The notes under the pieces are model-generated. The model searched no databases and was not told the DNA's origin. It saw only the letters and a list, made by a program, of their open reading frames with translations. The position numbers were made by a program, and so were the translations under genes. From the NCBI GenBank assembly GCA_946500615.1, contig CAMMWP010000005.1, forward strand, positions 1 to 64,000: a stretch of 64,000 bases of DNA. Reading direction: 5' to 3'. This DNA is from an uncultured Clostridium sp. Lineage in GTDB: Bacteria; Bacillota; Clostridia; TANB77; CAG-508. Below are positions 30,732 to 40,649 of the stretch, piece by piece. Position 1 is the first letter of the stretch; the number at the start of each line of letters is the position of its first letter.

Positions 30732-31343
30732 TTAATTCCTTTCCTTTAAATTATAAATTTCCTTTATTAATTGTTTTGACTTTTCTTCAATTTGTTTTTT
30801 ATTGATAATTTCATTTTTGCTTATATAAATTGGATTACCAAAAATAACTTTTACTTTTGTAAAAAATTTTGGACGCATTGTGATATATACTGGAATAATT
30901 GGTATTTTACAAGTAGCAGAGATATAAACAGCTCCTTTTTTATAATATTTGCCAATATCATTTTTTACTTTTATTACTCTTCCTTCTGGAAACATTAGCA
31001 ATTTGTTATTATTGTCTCCGTCAAAAATAGATAATGAATGTGATAAACTTTTAAAGTCTATTTTTTCTCTATTGGTTGGAAAAATATGATATTTAGTAAA
31101 TAGCCAACGAATTAATCTATTTTTAAACAATTCTGACTTGGCCATTATGTATAAATTATCAACTTGAGCATATATAAATGTGGGGTCAAAAACATTTGAA
31201 TGATTGGGACAAATAATACAATTTTTAATATTCTGTATATTTTCAAGATTTACATATTCAACTTTATATAAAAATTTACAAAATATAAATTTTACGATAT
31301 TTTTCATTACTTGCACTTTTATCACCAAATGATATTCTATCAT
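30732..31343 (-). CDS. PlsC-type 1-acyl-sn-glycerol-3-phosphate acyltransferase (start may be 31307)
   Basis: CPNHSNVFDPTFI (HxxxxD-type), FPEGRVIK. Confidence 0.9.
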   Translation of the reverse strand: MIEYHLVIKVQVMKNIVKFIFCKFLYKVEYVNLENIQNIKNCIICPNHSNVFDPTFIYAQVDNLYIMAKSELFKNRLIRWLFTKYHIFPTNREKIDFKSLSHSLSIFDGDNNNKLLMFPEGRVIKVKNDIGKYYKKGAVYISATCKIPIIPVYITMRPKFFTKVKVIFGNPIYISKNEIINKKQIEEKSKQLIKEIYNLKERN

Positions 31344-31478
31344 AATGGTCGACCTTTTTCAACAAAAAATTTATAGCTGACAGTTATATAAATATAGTAA
31401 AAGTTAATTTAATTGTACAATAAGATTAAATTTGTATTAAAGTAAAATTACTATGTTAGATACTAAATACAAAAAATA

Positions 31479-32564
31479 TCATATTTCTAAATTTTTTAAC
31501 AATGTATTTATTTTTATGGTAACATTAGTAACAAACTGTAGGATATTATAATAAATCCAAAGAGTATTTTGATCATTAGAGCTTTTTAATATATTAGGTT
31601 CAAACATAACTCCTGTATCAAATCTAATATAGATATTATGATTTTTCATGATTATTTCAAACTTAATTTTATATGTATTATAAAACTGTACCAATTCTTC
31701 CATGACATCATGTGTCAAAACTTGCATTGCTAAAATATTGGAATGAGAATATACATCAAAATATTTTTCAAACTCATTGTTATCCATTTCAACTTTATTA
31801 CAGTCTAGCTTTAATGAATATTTGTTTTTTTCAATTCTGATTTCGTCGGATAGATAAATATCTAATTGTGTAACAGAAAAAATGCCTTCATATACTAAAT
31901 TTAACAATTCACCGTTCTCATTCACATTTTCTAAAGAAATATTACACATTTCTATGTTTGTACTATTATCAAGATATCCTTCTATATAATCATCTGTAAC
32001 AAAACGGCTAAATGGATGACCTTTAAATTTTGCATCTAAATAATAATGTAATAAATGTTTTCCACCATATTGATGATAATATAAATTAGGATTTATATAG
32101 TTAACAAAATTATGTATAATCTTACTTTTAAAAACTTGTAGATATGCTGTATTATATTTCTTGTATTTATAAGTATAATATATAACAAGAGGAATAAACA
32201 ATAAACCTAATATTCCATATCCATTTTTGCTTTTTATATCTAAAGTTTGACGTAAGAACAGTAGTAGTGAAAAAGATATAATAAATAATACAAGACAGAT
32301 TATGATAGATTTTAATAGAGTTTTTCGATTTTTTTCTACTTCTTTTGCATAGTTGGTTTCAATATAGTGATATATTTTTTTAAATTCTTTACTTACTTTG
32401 GATTTTTTTATTTTAGTATGCATATGTCTTTTGTGAGGTTTAGCGATTCCAAATGATAAAACCATTGTTTCAATAACATAAAAAATGATTCCGAATACAA
32501 CAATGCCTAAAATAACAAAAGGCCAAATTCCTTTTGCTGTAGCAATTAAATATGAAATTATCAA
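31479..32564 (-). CDS. DUF3137 (galanin-like) membrane protein
   Basis: FEKYFDVYSHSNILAMQVLTHDVMEELVQF…NIYIRFDTGVMFEP. Confidence 0.8.
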   Translation of the reverse strand: MIISYLIATAKGIWPFVILGIVVFGIIFYVIETMVLSFGIAKPHKRHMHTKIKKSKVSKEFKKIYHYIETNYAKEVEKNRKTLLKSIIICLVLFIISFSLLLFLRQTLDIKSKNGYGILGLLFIPLVIYYTYKYKKYNTAYLQVFKSKIIHNFVNYINPNLYYHQYGGKHLLHYYLDAKFKGHPFSRFVTDDYIEGYLDNSTNIEMCNISLENVNENGELLNLVYEGIFSVTQLDIYLSDEIRIEKNKYSLKLDCNKVEMDNNEFEKYFDVYSHSNILAMQVLTHDVMEELVQFYNTYKIKFEIIMKNHNIYIRFDTGVMFEPNILKSSNDQNTLWIYYNILQFVTNVTIKINTLLKNLEI

Positions 32565-32785
32565 TACACCGTATGAATAATAGGAATGATAGGATAATCC
32601 ATTTGATAATCTTTTTTATTATATTCATGTACTTGTTCCTCCATTAAAAAGTTTTTACCGTAATTTGAAATATATGAAAATGAATTTATTACTATTATAT
32701 CATTTCATAGTAAAGAAAGTATATACCTAAATTTAAAATTTTTAGGTAGTATATGTTGCAAAAAAGAATGCAAAATATATTAAAA

Positions 32786-32812
32786 GACCGCCTGTTTAAA
32801 ACAGACGGTCCC
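32786..32812 (-). terminator. Terminator-like hairpin in a higher-GC island
   Basis: gaccgcctgtttaaaacagacggtc. Confidence 0.55.
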
Positions 32813-32850
32813 ATTGACGGTTTTTGAAGAAATAGCTTCTTTAAAAATCG

Positions 32851-33054
32851 TCAATCTCCAACCCGGTGATAGGAATCCGGGCTGCGATACTGTTTATGAG
32901 TTTCCCGACCGGAATCAGTTACAATGGTTATAGTATAATTACCATTGCTGTCAAATCCGGTCGTTACATCACGCTTCAACTCTGTAGAAACCTTTTTTAA
33001 AAAATCCTGTACGAGCTGAGTATCCTCGTAGTACCGTTTTTCAGATTCTCTCAT
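32851..33054 (-). CDS. Small hypothetical protein in a compositionally distinct island
   Basis: 67-aa ORF after GGAGGG; local GC visibly above surroundings. Confidence 0.6.
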   Translation of the reverse strand: MRESEKRYYEDTQLVQDFLKKVSTELKRDVTTGFDSNGNYTITIVTDSGRETHKQYRSPDSYHRVGD

Positions 33055-33280
33055 AAGAATCCCTCCTATAAATAATTTATTTGCCTTGAATTTTCAAAGC
33101 ATGATTACATATTAACATAATTCTGAGAAAAAGTCAATTAATAATCCATTATTTTCTCCAATTACCAATATATAACATATCAAATATTGGTAAATTGGAA
33201 AGAAAATATAGAAAAATTCATGTTTATATTAATGGCATAATGAGTTAAAGGAAAAGTTAATCCATCTCAGAAAGCATCAA

Positions 33281-34648
33281 TTACCCTATTCCATGATCAA
33301 TATCATGACAAATAGCTTTATGAGTAGAAAAACGAGAAGCAGGAACGGTAGAAGTTGAAACCTTTTGCGCATCTTTAAATCTCTCTACCAAAAGGTCTTT
33401 AGATAATTCAGTAAAAAGTGTTGTTGCAGGTTTAATAAATTTCTTTTTTGTATGTTCTTTAGGATTATGACTCCCACCTGTAGAAGGAATAAATACCATT
33501 GTCTTTTCTCTAGCTGGTATATATCCCGTATCTTGACCGGCATATGAAGGCATTTCAACTGCTTGAATTGCTTTTTGCTCACAAAAAGTTTTCAATTTTT
33601 TGTTTAATTCTTCACTTGTAATAACAGGAGAACCTTTAGACACAACAGTTTCGGCAATCAATGTTTTTGTCTTTTTTTCTACTTGCTGTTTAATGCTATT
33701 AAAATCTTCTAGTACAGAATCTGGCGTATTGTTTCCCAAAAGACGAAAATCAATTAAACCATTTGCTTGATTAGGTATTTGATTAAAACTACCATTATGT
33801 CCGGGAGTGTTAATTTCCACTTGACTAGCCCTACCAAGACCTTGCTTTTCATAATATTTTCCAAGTTTTCGAACTTTTTTACCTATAAAAGCAGTAGCAT
33901 CAACTGCATTTTTTCTCTTCTTCATAGGCGTAGAACCGGTATGATTTGCCTGTCCCTGTACATCATATTTAATTCTTACTGCTGATCCAATAGAAGTAAT
34001 GATGCCAATGATATCTTCCTTATTCTTTTTATATAATTTTTTTAAACTATCATATTGTTCAATATGAGCTTCTAAAGAATAATCAACTGAATCAAAAATT
34101 TTTTCAACTTCTTGGATACCATCAACATGTTCTTTTAAATAAGAATTTGCAAAATCGATGGATTCTTGTAAGGTAATTGTTTTTCCACTTTTTAAAGCAT
34201 CTTGGTCTACAATAGAAGAAAAATCTTCTGGAGAGATAGTACCATTTAAATATTTGCTTCCTAAACAAGCATTGCCAAATCGACTGGATTCTTCGCAAGC
34301 ATAGATAGGGACTTTAATAATTCCTGTTATATTTTTACAGTTTATTAAATTTTCAGCTGTTTGTAGTCCCACAATAACGCCCACTGGTCCATCAAATTGA
34401 CCTCCATTGTAAACAGAATCAGTATGAGAACCGATAGCAATTGTTTTTTGAGGATGGTTACCAACGGAAATCGTACCACAAATGTTTCCTGCTTTATCAA
34501 GTGTAATATGCATTCCTAACGCTTTCATTTTTTCAATAATTTTTATCTTATATTTCATATCTTCTTCTGTATAAGCTAATCGATTAATTGGATTTTGCGA
34601 ATCAAAATCAAAAAAATCTTCTAAATGAATAATACCTTTTTGTTCCAT
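33281..34648 (-). CDS. M20-family Zn hydrolase (N-carbamoyl-amino-acid hydrolase/allantoate amidohydrolase-like)
   Basis: IAIGSHTDSVYNGGQFDGPVGVIVGL, CEESSRFGNACLGSKYL, HIEQY, GSAVRIKYDVQGQANHTGSTPMKKRKNA. Confidence 0.92.
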   Translation of the reverse strand: MEQKGIIHLEDFFDFDSQNPINRLAYTEEDMKYKIKIIEKMKALGMHITLDKAGNICGTISVGNHPQKTIAIGSHTDSVYNGGQFDGPVGVIVGLQTAENLINCKNITGIIKVPIYACEESSRFGNACLGSKYLNGTISPEDFSSIVDQDALKSGKTITLQESIDFANSYLKEHVDGIQEVEKIFDSVDYSLEAHIEQYDSLKKLYKKNKEDIIGIITSIGSAVRIKYDVQGQANHTGSTPMKKRKNAVDATAFIGKKVRKLGKYYEKQGLGRASQVEINTPGHNGSFNQIPNQANGLIDFRLLGNNTPDSVLEDFNSIKQQVEKKTKTLIAETVVSKGSPVITSEELNKKLKTFCEQKAIQAVEMPSYAGQDTGYIPAREKTMVFIPSTGGSHNPKEHTKKKFIKPATTLFTELSKDLLVERFKDAQKVSTSTVPASRFSTHKAICHDIDHGIG

Positions 34649-34741
34649 ATAGAGTAGGCTCCTTTCAAAAAAATCATAAAAAGTATATCACATTATGTAA
34701 TCTTTGACAATTCTAAAAATAAAATATGATAAAATTTTTAA

Positions 34742-34985
34742 ATTTAAATGTTAATGTTCAGACCTTCCCATTTTGGTGTAGGTATATGTTAAATTTTTAA
34801 TTTTCTCGGCTACCCTCCAATTGCCGTTTAAGAAATTTTAATATCTAAATCGTAACAATACCCGAAAACAGGACCCTTTACGACTTATATAAGAATTTCT
34901 AAAACGATTCCAGTCACATTTGAACCTTAAAAATTTAACATATACCTACACCAAAATGGGAAGGTCTGAACATTAACATTTAAAT
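34742..34985. repeat. Long perfect inverted repeat (59-bp arms, 126-bp spacer), MITE-like or foldback element
   Basis: Arms 34742-34800 and 34927-34985 are exact reverse complements. Confidence 0.95.
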
Positions 34986-35122
34986 AGAGTCTGAATAATA
35001 ACAAATGAAAAAGATTAATTGCATAAATTATGGATACCCCCTTTAAAAAATAAAAAAAATAGTATACAATATAAAAATAAAGAAAGACTTTATGTAATAA
35101 AAACTAGGATTGGGAGAAGAAT

Positions 35123-36814
35123 ATGAACAAAGAATGGCAAATATATGATGTAGAAGAAGAAAAAATACAAGAAATATCACAAAAGTACAATGTAAATAAA
35201 TTGTTAGCAACCATACTTGCCAACAGAAATATTATAAATGAGGAACAAATCAGACTATTTTTAAAGCCAACACGAAAAGACTTTCATAATCCATATCTCA
35301 TCACAGATATGGAAAAAGCAATAGATAGAATCATCACAGCAATAAACAAACAAGAAAAAGTAACAATATATGGAGACTATGATGTAGACGGAATTACAAG
35401 TATCACAGTATTAAAAAGCTTTTTGAAAGATAGAGGGCTAGAAGTTGCACAATACATTCCAAATCGACTAGACGAAGGATATGGATTAAATAAGCAAGCA
35501 ATTGAAAAAATTCATAAAAATGGTTGTCAGCTAATGATAACAGTAGACTGTGGAATATCTGCTATAGAAGAAATTAAATATGCAAATGAACTAGGAATTG
35601 AAACCATCATCACAGACCATCACGAGCCGGGAAATATACTACCACAGGCGTTAGCTGTTATTGACAATAAAAGAAAAGATAGTACCTATCCATTTAGAGA
35701 ACTAGCAGGTGTGGGGGTAGTTTTTAAAGTGATACAAGCTTTAGGAATGAAATTAGGGCTAAAAGAAGAAGAATACTTAAAATACTTAGACATTGTTTGT
35801 ATTGGGACCATATCTGATATCGTTCCATTAGTAGATGAAAATAGAGTTATTGCAAAATTAGGATTATTATTAATTAGACAAACGAAAAATATTGGATTAA
35901 GGTCTATTATCCAAGCATCAGGTTATACAAAAATAGATTCAAACAGTATTTCATTTGGAATTGCTCCAAGGATTAATGCTTGTGGAAGAATGGGAAAAGC
36001 AGAAGATGCATTACAGTTATTTTTATCAAAGAATTTAAACGAAGTATCAACACTAACCACAAAATTAAATGAATATAATAGATTAAGACAAGATACAGAA
36101 AAAAAGATATTTGAAAGTGCTGTTAAAGAAATAGAAGAAGAACAATTAGATAAAAATTCAGCAATTATTGTAGGTGGGCATAATTGGCATCATGGGGTTA
36201 TTGGAATTGTATCATCCAAAATTACAGAAATGTATTTTAAACCAAGCATATTGTTAAGTTTTGAAAAAGATGGCATAGGAACAGGTTCTGGAAGAAGTAT
36301 ACCGGGATTTGACTTACATGAAGCGCTTTTAAAATGTACAGATACCATTGAAAAATTTGGTGGACATAGTATGGCAATCGGAATTACCATTAAAAAGGAG
36401 AAATTTAAAGATTTCAGAAAAGAATTTGAAGAAATTGCTAAAAAAGCGAATATAAATGAAATTGTCCCTATTATTCATATAGATGCTAAAATTAATGTTA
36501 GTAATCTTAACAAAGAAATGGTAGAGAGCTTAAAAGAATTAGAGCCTTTTGGAGAAGGGAATAAAATGCCAATATTTGCTTTCAAAAATTTGAAAATAGA
36601 CTCTATTAGGGCTTTATCGGAAGGAAAACATTTGAAACTAACATTAAAAGAGGGGAATACAGTAGTAAATGCAATTGGATTTAATATGGGGAATTTGGTA
36701 GAAGAGTATAAAATTGGAGATAAAATAGATGTTGTGGGAGTATTAGAAATTAATACTTTCAATGGTGTGGATACGTTGCAAATTAATATGAAAGATATCA
36801 TGAGAGCGATTTGA
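35123..36814 (+). CDS. recJ: Single-stranded-DNA-specific exonuclease RecJ
   Basis: TIYGDYDVDGITSI, TVDCGISA, ITDHHEPG, GVGVVFKVIQAL, FGIAPRINACGRMG, GGHSMAIG. Confidence 0.96.
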   Translation: MNKEWQIYDVEEEKIQEISQKYNVNKLLATILANRNIINEEQIRLFLKPTRKDFHNPYLITDMEKAIDRIITAINKQEKVTIYGDYDVDGITSITVLKSFLKDRGLEVAQYIPNRLDEGYGLNKQAIEKIHKNGCQLMITVDCGISAIEEIKYANELGIETIITDHHEPGNILPQALAVIDNKRKDSTYPFRELAGVGVVFKVIQALGMKLGLKEEEYLKYLDIVCIGTISDIVPLVDENRVIAKLGLLLIRQTKNIGLRSIIQASGYTKIDSNSISFGIAPRINACGRMGKAEDALQLFLSKNLNEVSTLTTKLNEYNRLRQDTEKKIFESAVKEIEEEQLDKNSAIIVGGHNWHHGVIGIVSSKITEMYFKPSILLSFEKDGIGTGSGRSIPGFDLHEALLKCTDTIEKFGGHSMAIGITIKKEKFKDFRKEFEEIAKKANINEIVPIIHIDAKINVSNLNKEMVESLKELEPFGEGNKMPIFAFKNLKIDSIRALSEGKHLKLTLKEGNTVVNAIGFNMGNLVEEYKIGDKIDVVGVLEINTFNGVDTLQINMKDIMRAI

Positions 36815-36868
36815 GAAGCATTAAAATAAGAGAAGAATGATATTTACTATAAAAGAAAGAAGATTAGC

Positions 36869-36900
36869 AAAATATACATGTATAATTTTGCTAATCTCCA
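36869..36900. terminator. Bidirectional terminator-like hairpin
   Basis: gattagcaaaat…attttgctaatc. Confidence 0.55.
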
Positions 36901-36908
36901 TAAGGAAA

Positions 36909-37151
36909 CTATTTTTGTTCTTCCTGTGCTTGTTTAGCCCCAGCACGGTAAACTAAATGATAGCTGTAAAGGAACATAAAAAATCCTGCAACTAGAAGTA
37001 GGATCCCTATGTAGGGGGCTAGAGCACCTAAAGTGACGCTAGGCGGTGTCTTCAGAAAGAATATGGCTGCTTTGAATAGAAAAATGCTTTCAATAACACA
37101 AAGCAAAGTATCTCTGAATAAGCGTTTTACATCACTAGACAATTTTTTCAT
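36909..37151 (-). CDS. Small two-TM membrane protein, higher-GC island
   Basis: 80-aa ORF with AGGAGG-type site upstream; hydrophobic segments. Confidence 0.6.
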   Translation of the reverse strand: MKKLSSDVKRLFRDTLLCVIESIFLFKAAIFFLKTPPSVTLGALAPYIGILLLVAGFFMFLYSYHLVYRAGAKQAQEEQK

Positions 37152-37273
37152 AAAGTTTCCTCCTTTTGCTTATGATTCCAATATAGCTTGGAATGTTTAT
37201 AAAGTATCATTGCTAATAAGTATAATGTAAAAAGGTAAAAAAATCAAGTAAAGAAAAAAAGGGAAGTGTATAT

Positions 37274-39472
37274 ATGCAAGAAGAAAAAAAAGAAATAACC
37301 ATAAAGGATGTTATTAATAAAAGAAAAGAACATGCTAGAAGAGTAGATATAAAATTAATCATGAGAGCCTATCGATTGGCTAGTGAAAAACATAAAGGGC
37401 AAAAAAGAAGTTCGGGTGAACCATATATCATTCATCCTTTAAATGTTGCATACATCTTAGCAGATATTGGTCTAGATGATAGTACCATTTGTGCAGCACT
37501 TCTTCATGATGTGGTTGAAGATACAGAAGTAACAGATAAAGATTTGAGAAATGAATTTGGAAATGAAATTGCAGATATGGTATTAGGCGTAACCAAATTA
37601 AGTACCATACAATTTGAATCTGTCGAAGAACAACAAGTGGAAGATTACCGAAAAATGTTTCTAGCAATGGGAAAAGATATCAGAGTTATTTTAATAAAAT
37701 TAGCAGATAGATTACATAATATGAGAACACTAAAATATTTGAAAAGAGACAGACAAATTGCCAATGCAAAAGAAACAAGAGAACTATATGCACCACTTGC
37801 CAATCGATTAGGTATTTATTCTTTGAAATGGGAATTAGAAGATTTAGCCTTTAAATATTTAGAGCCAGAAGAATATCATGAATTAGTAGAAGGCATTAAT
37901 AAAAAAAGAGAAGAAAGAACAAAATTTATTGAAAAAATCATGGATGATATACGCATAGCCTTAAAAAAACAAAGAATTGATGCAGAAGTAACAGGAAGAG
38001 CGAAACATTTATATAGTATATACCGAAAGATGAAAAGAGATAATAAAACATTAGATCAAATTTATGATTTATTTGCATTAAGAATATTAGTAAATTCAGT
38101 AAAAGATTGTTATGCTGCATTAGGTGTTGTTCATGAACTATATAGCCCAATGCCGGGAAGATTTAAAGATTATATAGCAGTACCAAAACCAAATATGTAT
38201 CAATCGATTCATACCACTTTATTAGGAGAAAAAGGAACACCATTTGAAGTACAAATTAGAACATGGGAAATGCATAAAATTGCAGAATTTGGTATTGCAG
38301 CCCATTGGGCATATAAGGAAGCAAGTTATTTTGGAAAGAAGCAATCTGTAAAAGTAGAAGAGGACAAATTAGCATGGCTTAGGGAAACATTAGAATGGCA
38401 GAAAGAGTTGCAAGACCCTCAAGAATTTTTAAACACACTAAAAACAGAACTATTCGAAGATGAAGTATATGTATTTACACCAAAAGGTGCTATAAAAGTA
38501 CTGCCAAGAGGAGCAACACCAATAGATTTTGCTTATACCATACATGCTGAAATTGGAAACCGAATGACAGGATGCAAAATTAATAGCAAAATGATGCCAA
38601 TTATCACACCTTTGCATAGTGGAGATATTGTCGAAATTATCACATCAGATAACTCAAAAGGACCAAGTAGAGATTGGTTAAAATTTGTAAAAAGCTCTGC
38701 AGCAAAAAATAAAATCAAAAGTTGGTTTAAAAAAGCACAAAAAGAAGAAAACATAGAAAAAGGAAAAGAACTAATTGAAAAAGAATTAAAAAGAATTGGA
38801 TTTACACATGCAGATTTATTTAAAACAGAATATATCGAACCAATGCTTGAAAAATATAAATATAAGAACTTAGATGAAATGTATTCTGCTGTTGGATTTG
38901 GTGCAAACTCATCAGTCAAAGTTATTGCAAGAATGCTTCAAGAATATCGAAAAGAACATGAAGAAGAAGATATTGAAAAGAAAATAGAAGAACTAAAAAA
39001 AGCAAAACAAAAGAAGCCAAAACCATCAAGTTCTGGTATTATTGTCAAAGGAATTGATAACTGTCTTGTAAAACTTTCAAAATGTTGTAATCCACTTCCG
39101 GGGGATGAAATTGTTGGTTATATAACCAAAGGAAGAGGTGTATCTGTTCATAGAAAGGACTGTTATAATGTCAAAGACTTGATATCAGAAGAAAATAGAA
39201 TGATAGATGTAGAATGGTATGAAGAAGAAAAATCATCATATCAAGCAGAAATCGAAATTTTCTCAAATGATAGAACAGGACTATTGGTAGACATTTTAAA
39301 AGAATTAGCAACCACCAAAGTAAACATTTTAGGTGTGAATACAAAAACCACAAAAGAGCGAATTGCAATTATTAATATCATATTACAAGTAGAAAACTTA
39401 GAAGAATTAAACAAAGCACAAAGAGTTGTTAGAAAAGTAGACAGTGTTTATGATGTAAAAAGGAAGAAGTAA
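37274..39472 (+). CDS. rel: RelA/SpoT bifunctional (p)ppGpp synthetase/hydrolase
   Basis: HD domain AALLHDVVEDTEV, synthetase YDLFALRILV, TGS region ATPIDFAYTIHAEIGNRMTGCKIN, ACT at C-terminus. Confidence 0.97.
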   Translation: MQEEKKEITIKDVINKRKEHARRVDIKLIMRAYRLASEKHKGQKRSSGEPYIIHPLNVAYILADIGLDDSTICAALLHDVVEDTEVTDKDLRNEFGNEIADMVLGVTKLSTIQFESVEEQQVEDYRKMFLAMGKDIRVILIKLADRLHNMRTLKYLKRDRQIANAKETRELYAPLANRLGIYSLKWELEDLAFKYLEPEEYHELVEGINKKREERTKFIEKIMDDIRIALKKQRIDAEVTGRAKHLYSIYRKMKRDNKTLDQIYDLFALRILVNSVKDCYAALGVVHELYSPMPGRFKDYIAVPKPNMYQSIHTTLLGEKGTPFEVQIRTWEMHKIAEFGIAAHWAYKEASYFGKKQSVKVEEDKLAWLRETLEWQKELQDPQEFLNTLKTELFEDEVYVFTPKGAIKVLPRGATPIDFAYTIHAEIGNRMTGCKINSKMMPIITPLHSGDIVEIITSDNSKGPSRDWLKFVKSSAAKNKIKSWFKKAQKEENIEKGKELIEKELKRIGFTHADLFKTEYIEPMLEKYKYKNLDEMYSAVGFGANSSVKVIARMLQEYRKEHEEEDIEKKIEELKKAKQKKPKPSSSGIIVKGIDNCLVKLSKCCNPLPGDEIVGYITKGRGVSVHRKDCYNVKDLISEENRMIDVEWYEEEKSSYQAEIEIFSNDRTGLLVDILKELATTKVNILGVNTKTTKERIAIINIILQVENLEELNKAQRVVRKVDSVYDVKRKK

Positions 39473-39479
39473 GCTAATG

Positions 39480-39597
39480 GGGACAGGCCAAATTGGACAT
39501 TTTTTGTCTAAAAGGGACAGACCTAAAAGTTTGAAGTAATCTGTAATTTATAAGGTCTGTCCCTTTTAGACAAAAAATGTCCAATTTAGCCTGTCCC
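39480..39597. repeat. Long inverted repeat (45-bp arms, 1 mismatch, 28-nt loop)
   Basis: gggacaggccaaattggacattttttgtctaaaagggacagacct / aggtctgtcccttttagacaaaaaatgtccaatttagcctgtccc. Confidence 0.95.
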
Positions 39598-39618
39598 TAA
39601 AAGATCAAAGGAGGAAAT

Positions 39619-40269
39619 ATGATTTTAAAAGAGTTAAAAATTGATACATGGGTAGGGGATCCAACGAACTGTTATGTTATTTTTGATGAAGAAAGTAAGG
39701 AGATAATGGTAATCGATCCAGCAGGAGACACTGATAAAATTGTTGATTTAATTAGGAATATTTTTAAAGGTCATCTAAAGTATGTTTATTTAACACATTG
39801 TCATGGAGATCATATAGCAGGTGTGACAGAATTGAAAAATCAATGTGGTGGAAAAATTTTAGTTCATCGATTTGACAGTGATGGATTAAATGATGTAAAT
39901 ATTAATCTTTCAGCGATTATTGACTTACCACCAATAGAATTAGAAGCAGATTCAATAGTAGATGACAAGGATTTATTGCACTTGGGAAATTTGACTTTTA
40001 CAGTTATTCATACACCGGGGCATACGAAAGGGTCAAGTAGTTTATATTGCAAAGACCAAGCATGCTTATTTTCGGGAGATACGCTATTTAAGGGGACTTG
40101 GGGACGAACAGATTTACCAACAGGAAGTATAGACGATATTATGGACTCTATCATAAATAAATTATTAAAACTTCCAGATAATACGATCGTGTATCCCGGA
40201 CATGGCAAGGCAACAATGATTATGGAAGAGAAGCCTATATATTTGGAATTAAAACCCAAAATGTATTGA
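39619..40269 (+). CDS. MBL-fold metallo-hydrolase (glyoxalase II-like)
   Basis: THCHGDHIAGV, HTPGHTKGSSSLY, FSGDTLF, PGHG. Confidence 0.95.
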   Translation: MILKELKIDTWVGDPTNCYVIFDEESKEIMVIDPAGDTDKIVDLIRNIFKGHLKYVYLTHCHGDHIAGVTELKNQCGGKILVHRFDSDGLNDVNINLSAIIDLPPIELEADSIVDDKDLLHLGNLTFTVIHTPGHTKGSSSLYCKDQACLFSGDTLFKGTWGRTDLPTGSIDDIMDSIINKLLKLPDNTIVYPGHGKATMIMEEKPIYLELKPKMY

Positions 40270-40335
40270 ATTTAGATGAAATTTATAGTATACTTATTGC
40301 AGAAACTCGAGGTTTTTGCATTAAGGAGGAAGCGT

Positions 40336-40572
40336 ATGTTTGGAGTGATTGTCGACGAGGGGAGAAGTTTGCAACGGGCAGGATATCAGCTTGTTGAAAA
40401 TGAAACTGGAGACAAAATGCAGCTCTTCAAAAATGACAAAATATTCGGAGAGCTGAAGGTAACAAAAACTGGCGAGCTAGAGTTTTGTAGTAATGTAAGA
40501 AATACTTTAGCCAAAAGTTTTTTTATAACTCAATTAGAGAGTAGACTTGTTATAGTCGGCTTCAAAGATTGA
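40336..40572 (+). CDS. Small hypothetical protein (78 aa), higher-GC island
   Basis: Start MFGVIVDEG after AAGGAGGAAGCGT. Confidence 0.6.
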   Translation: MFGVIVDEGRSLQRAGYQLVENETGDKMQLFKNDKIFGELKVTKTGELEFCSNVRNTLAKSFFITQLESRLVIVGFKD

Positions 40573-40591
40573 GATTGACTTCAAATAAATA

Positions 40592-40621
40592 ATGGGCTGA
40601 ATTAATTTTTAATTCAGCCCC
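40592..40621 (+). terminator. Terminator-like hairpin
   Basis: gggctgaattaatttttaattcagccc. Confidence 0.6.
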
Positions 40622-40649
40622 CAAATCTAAAAATAGGAGAGAAAAGTAT

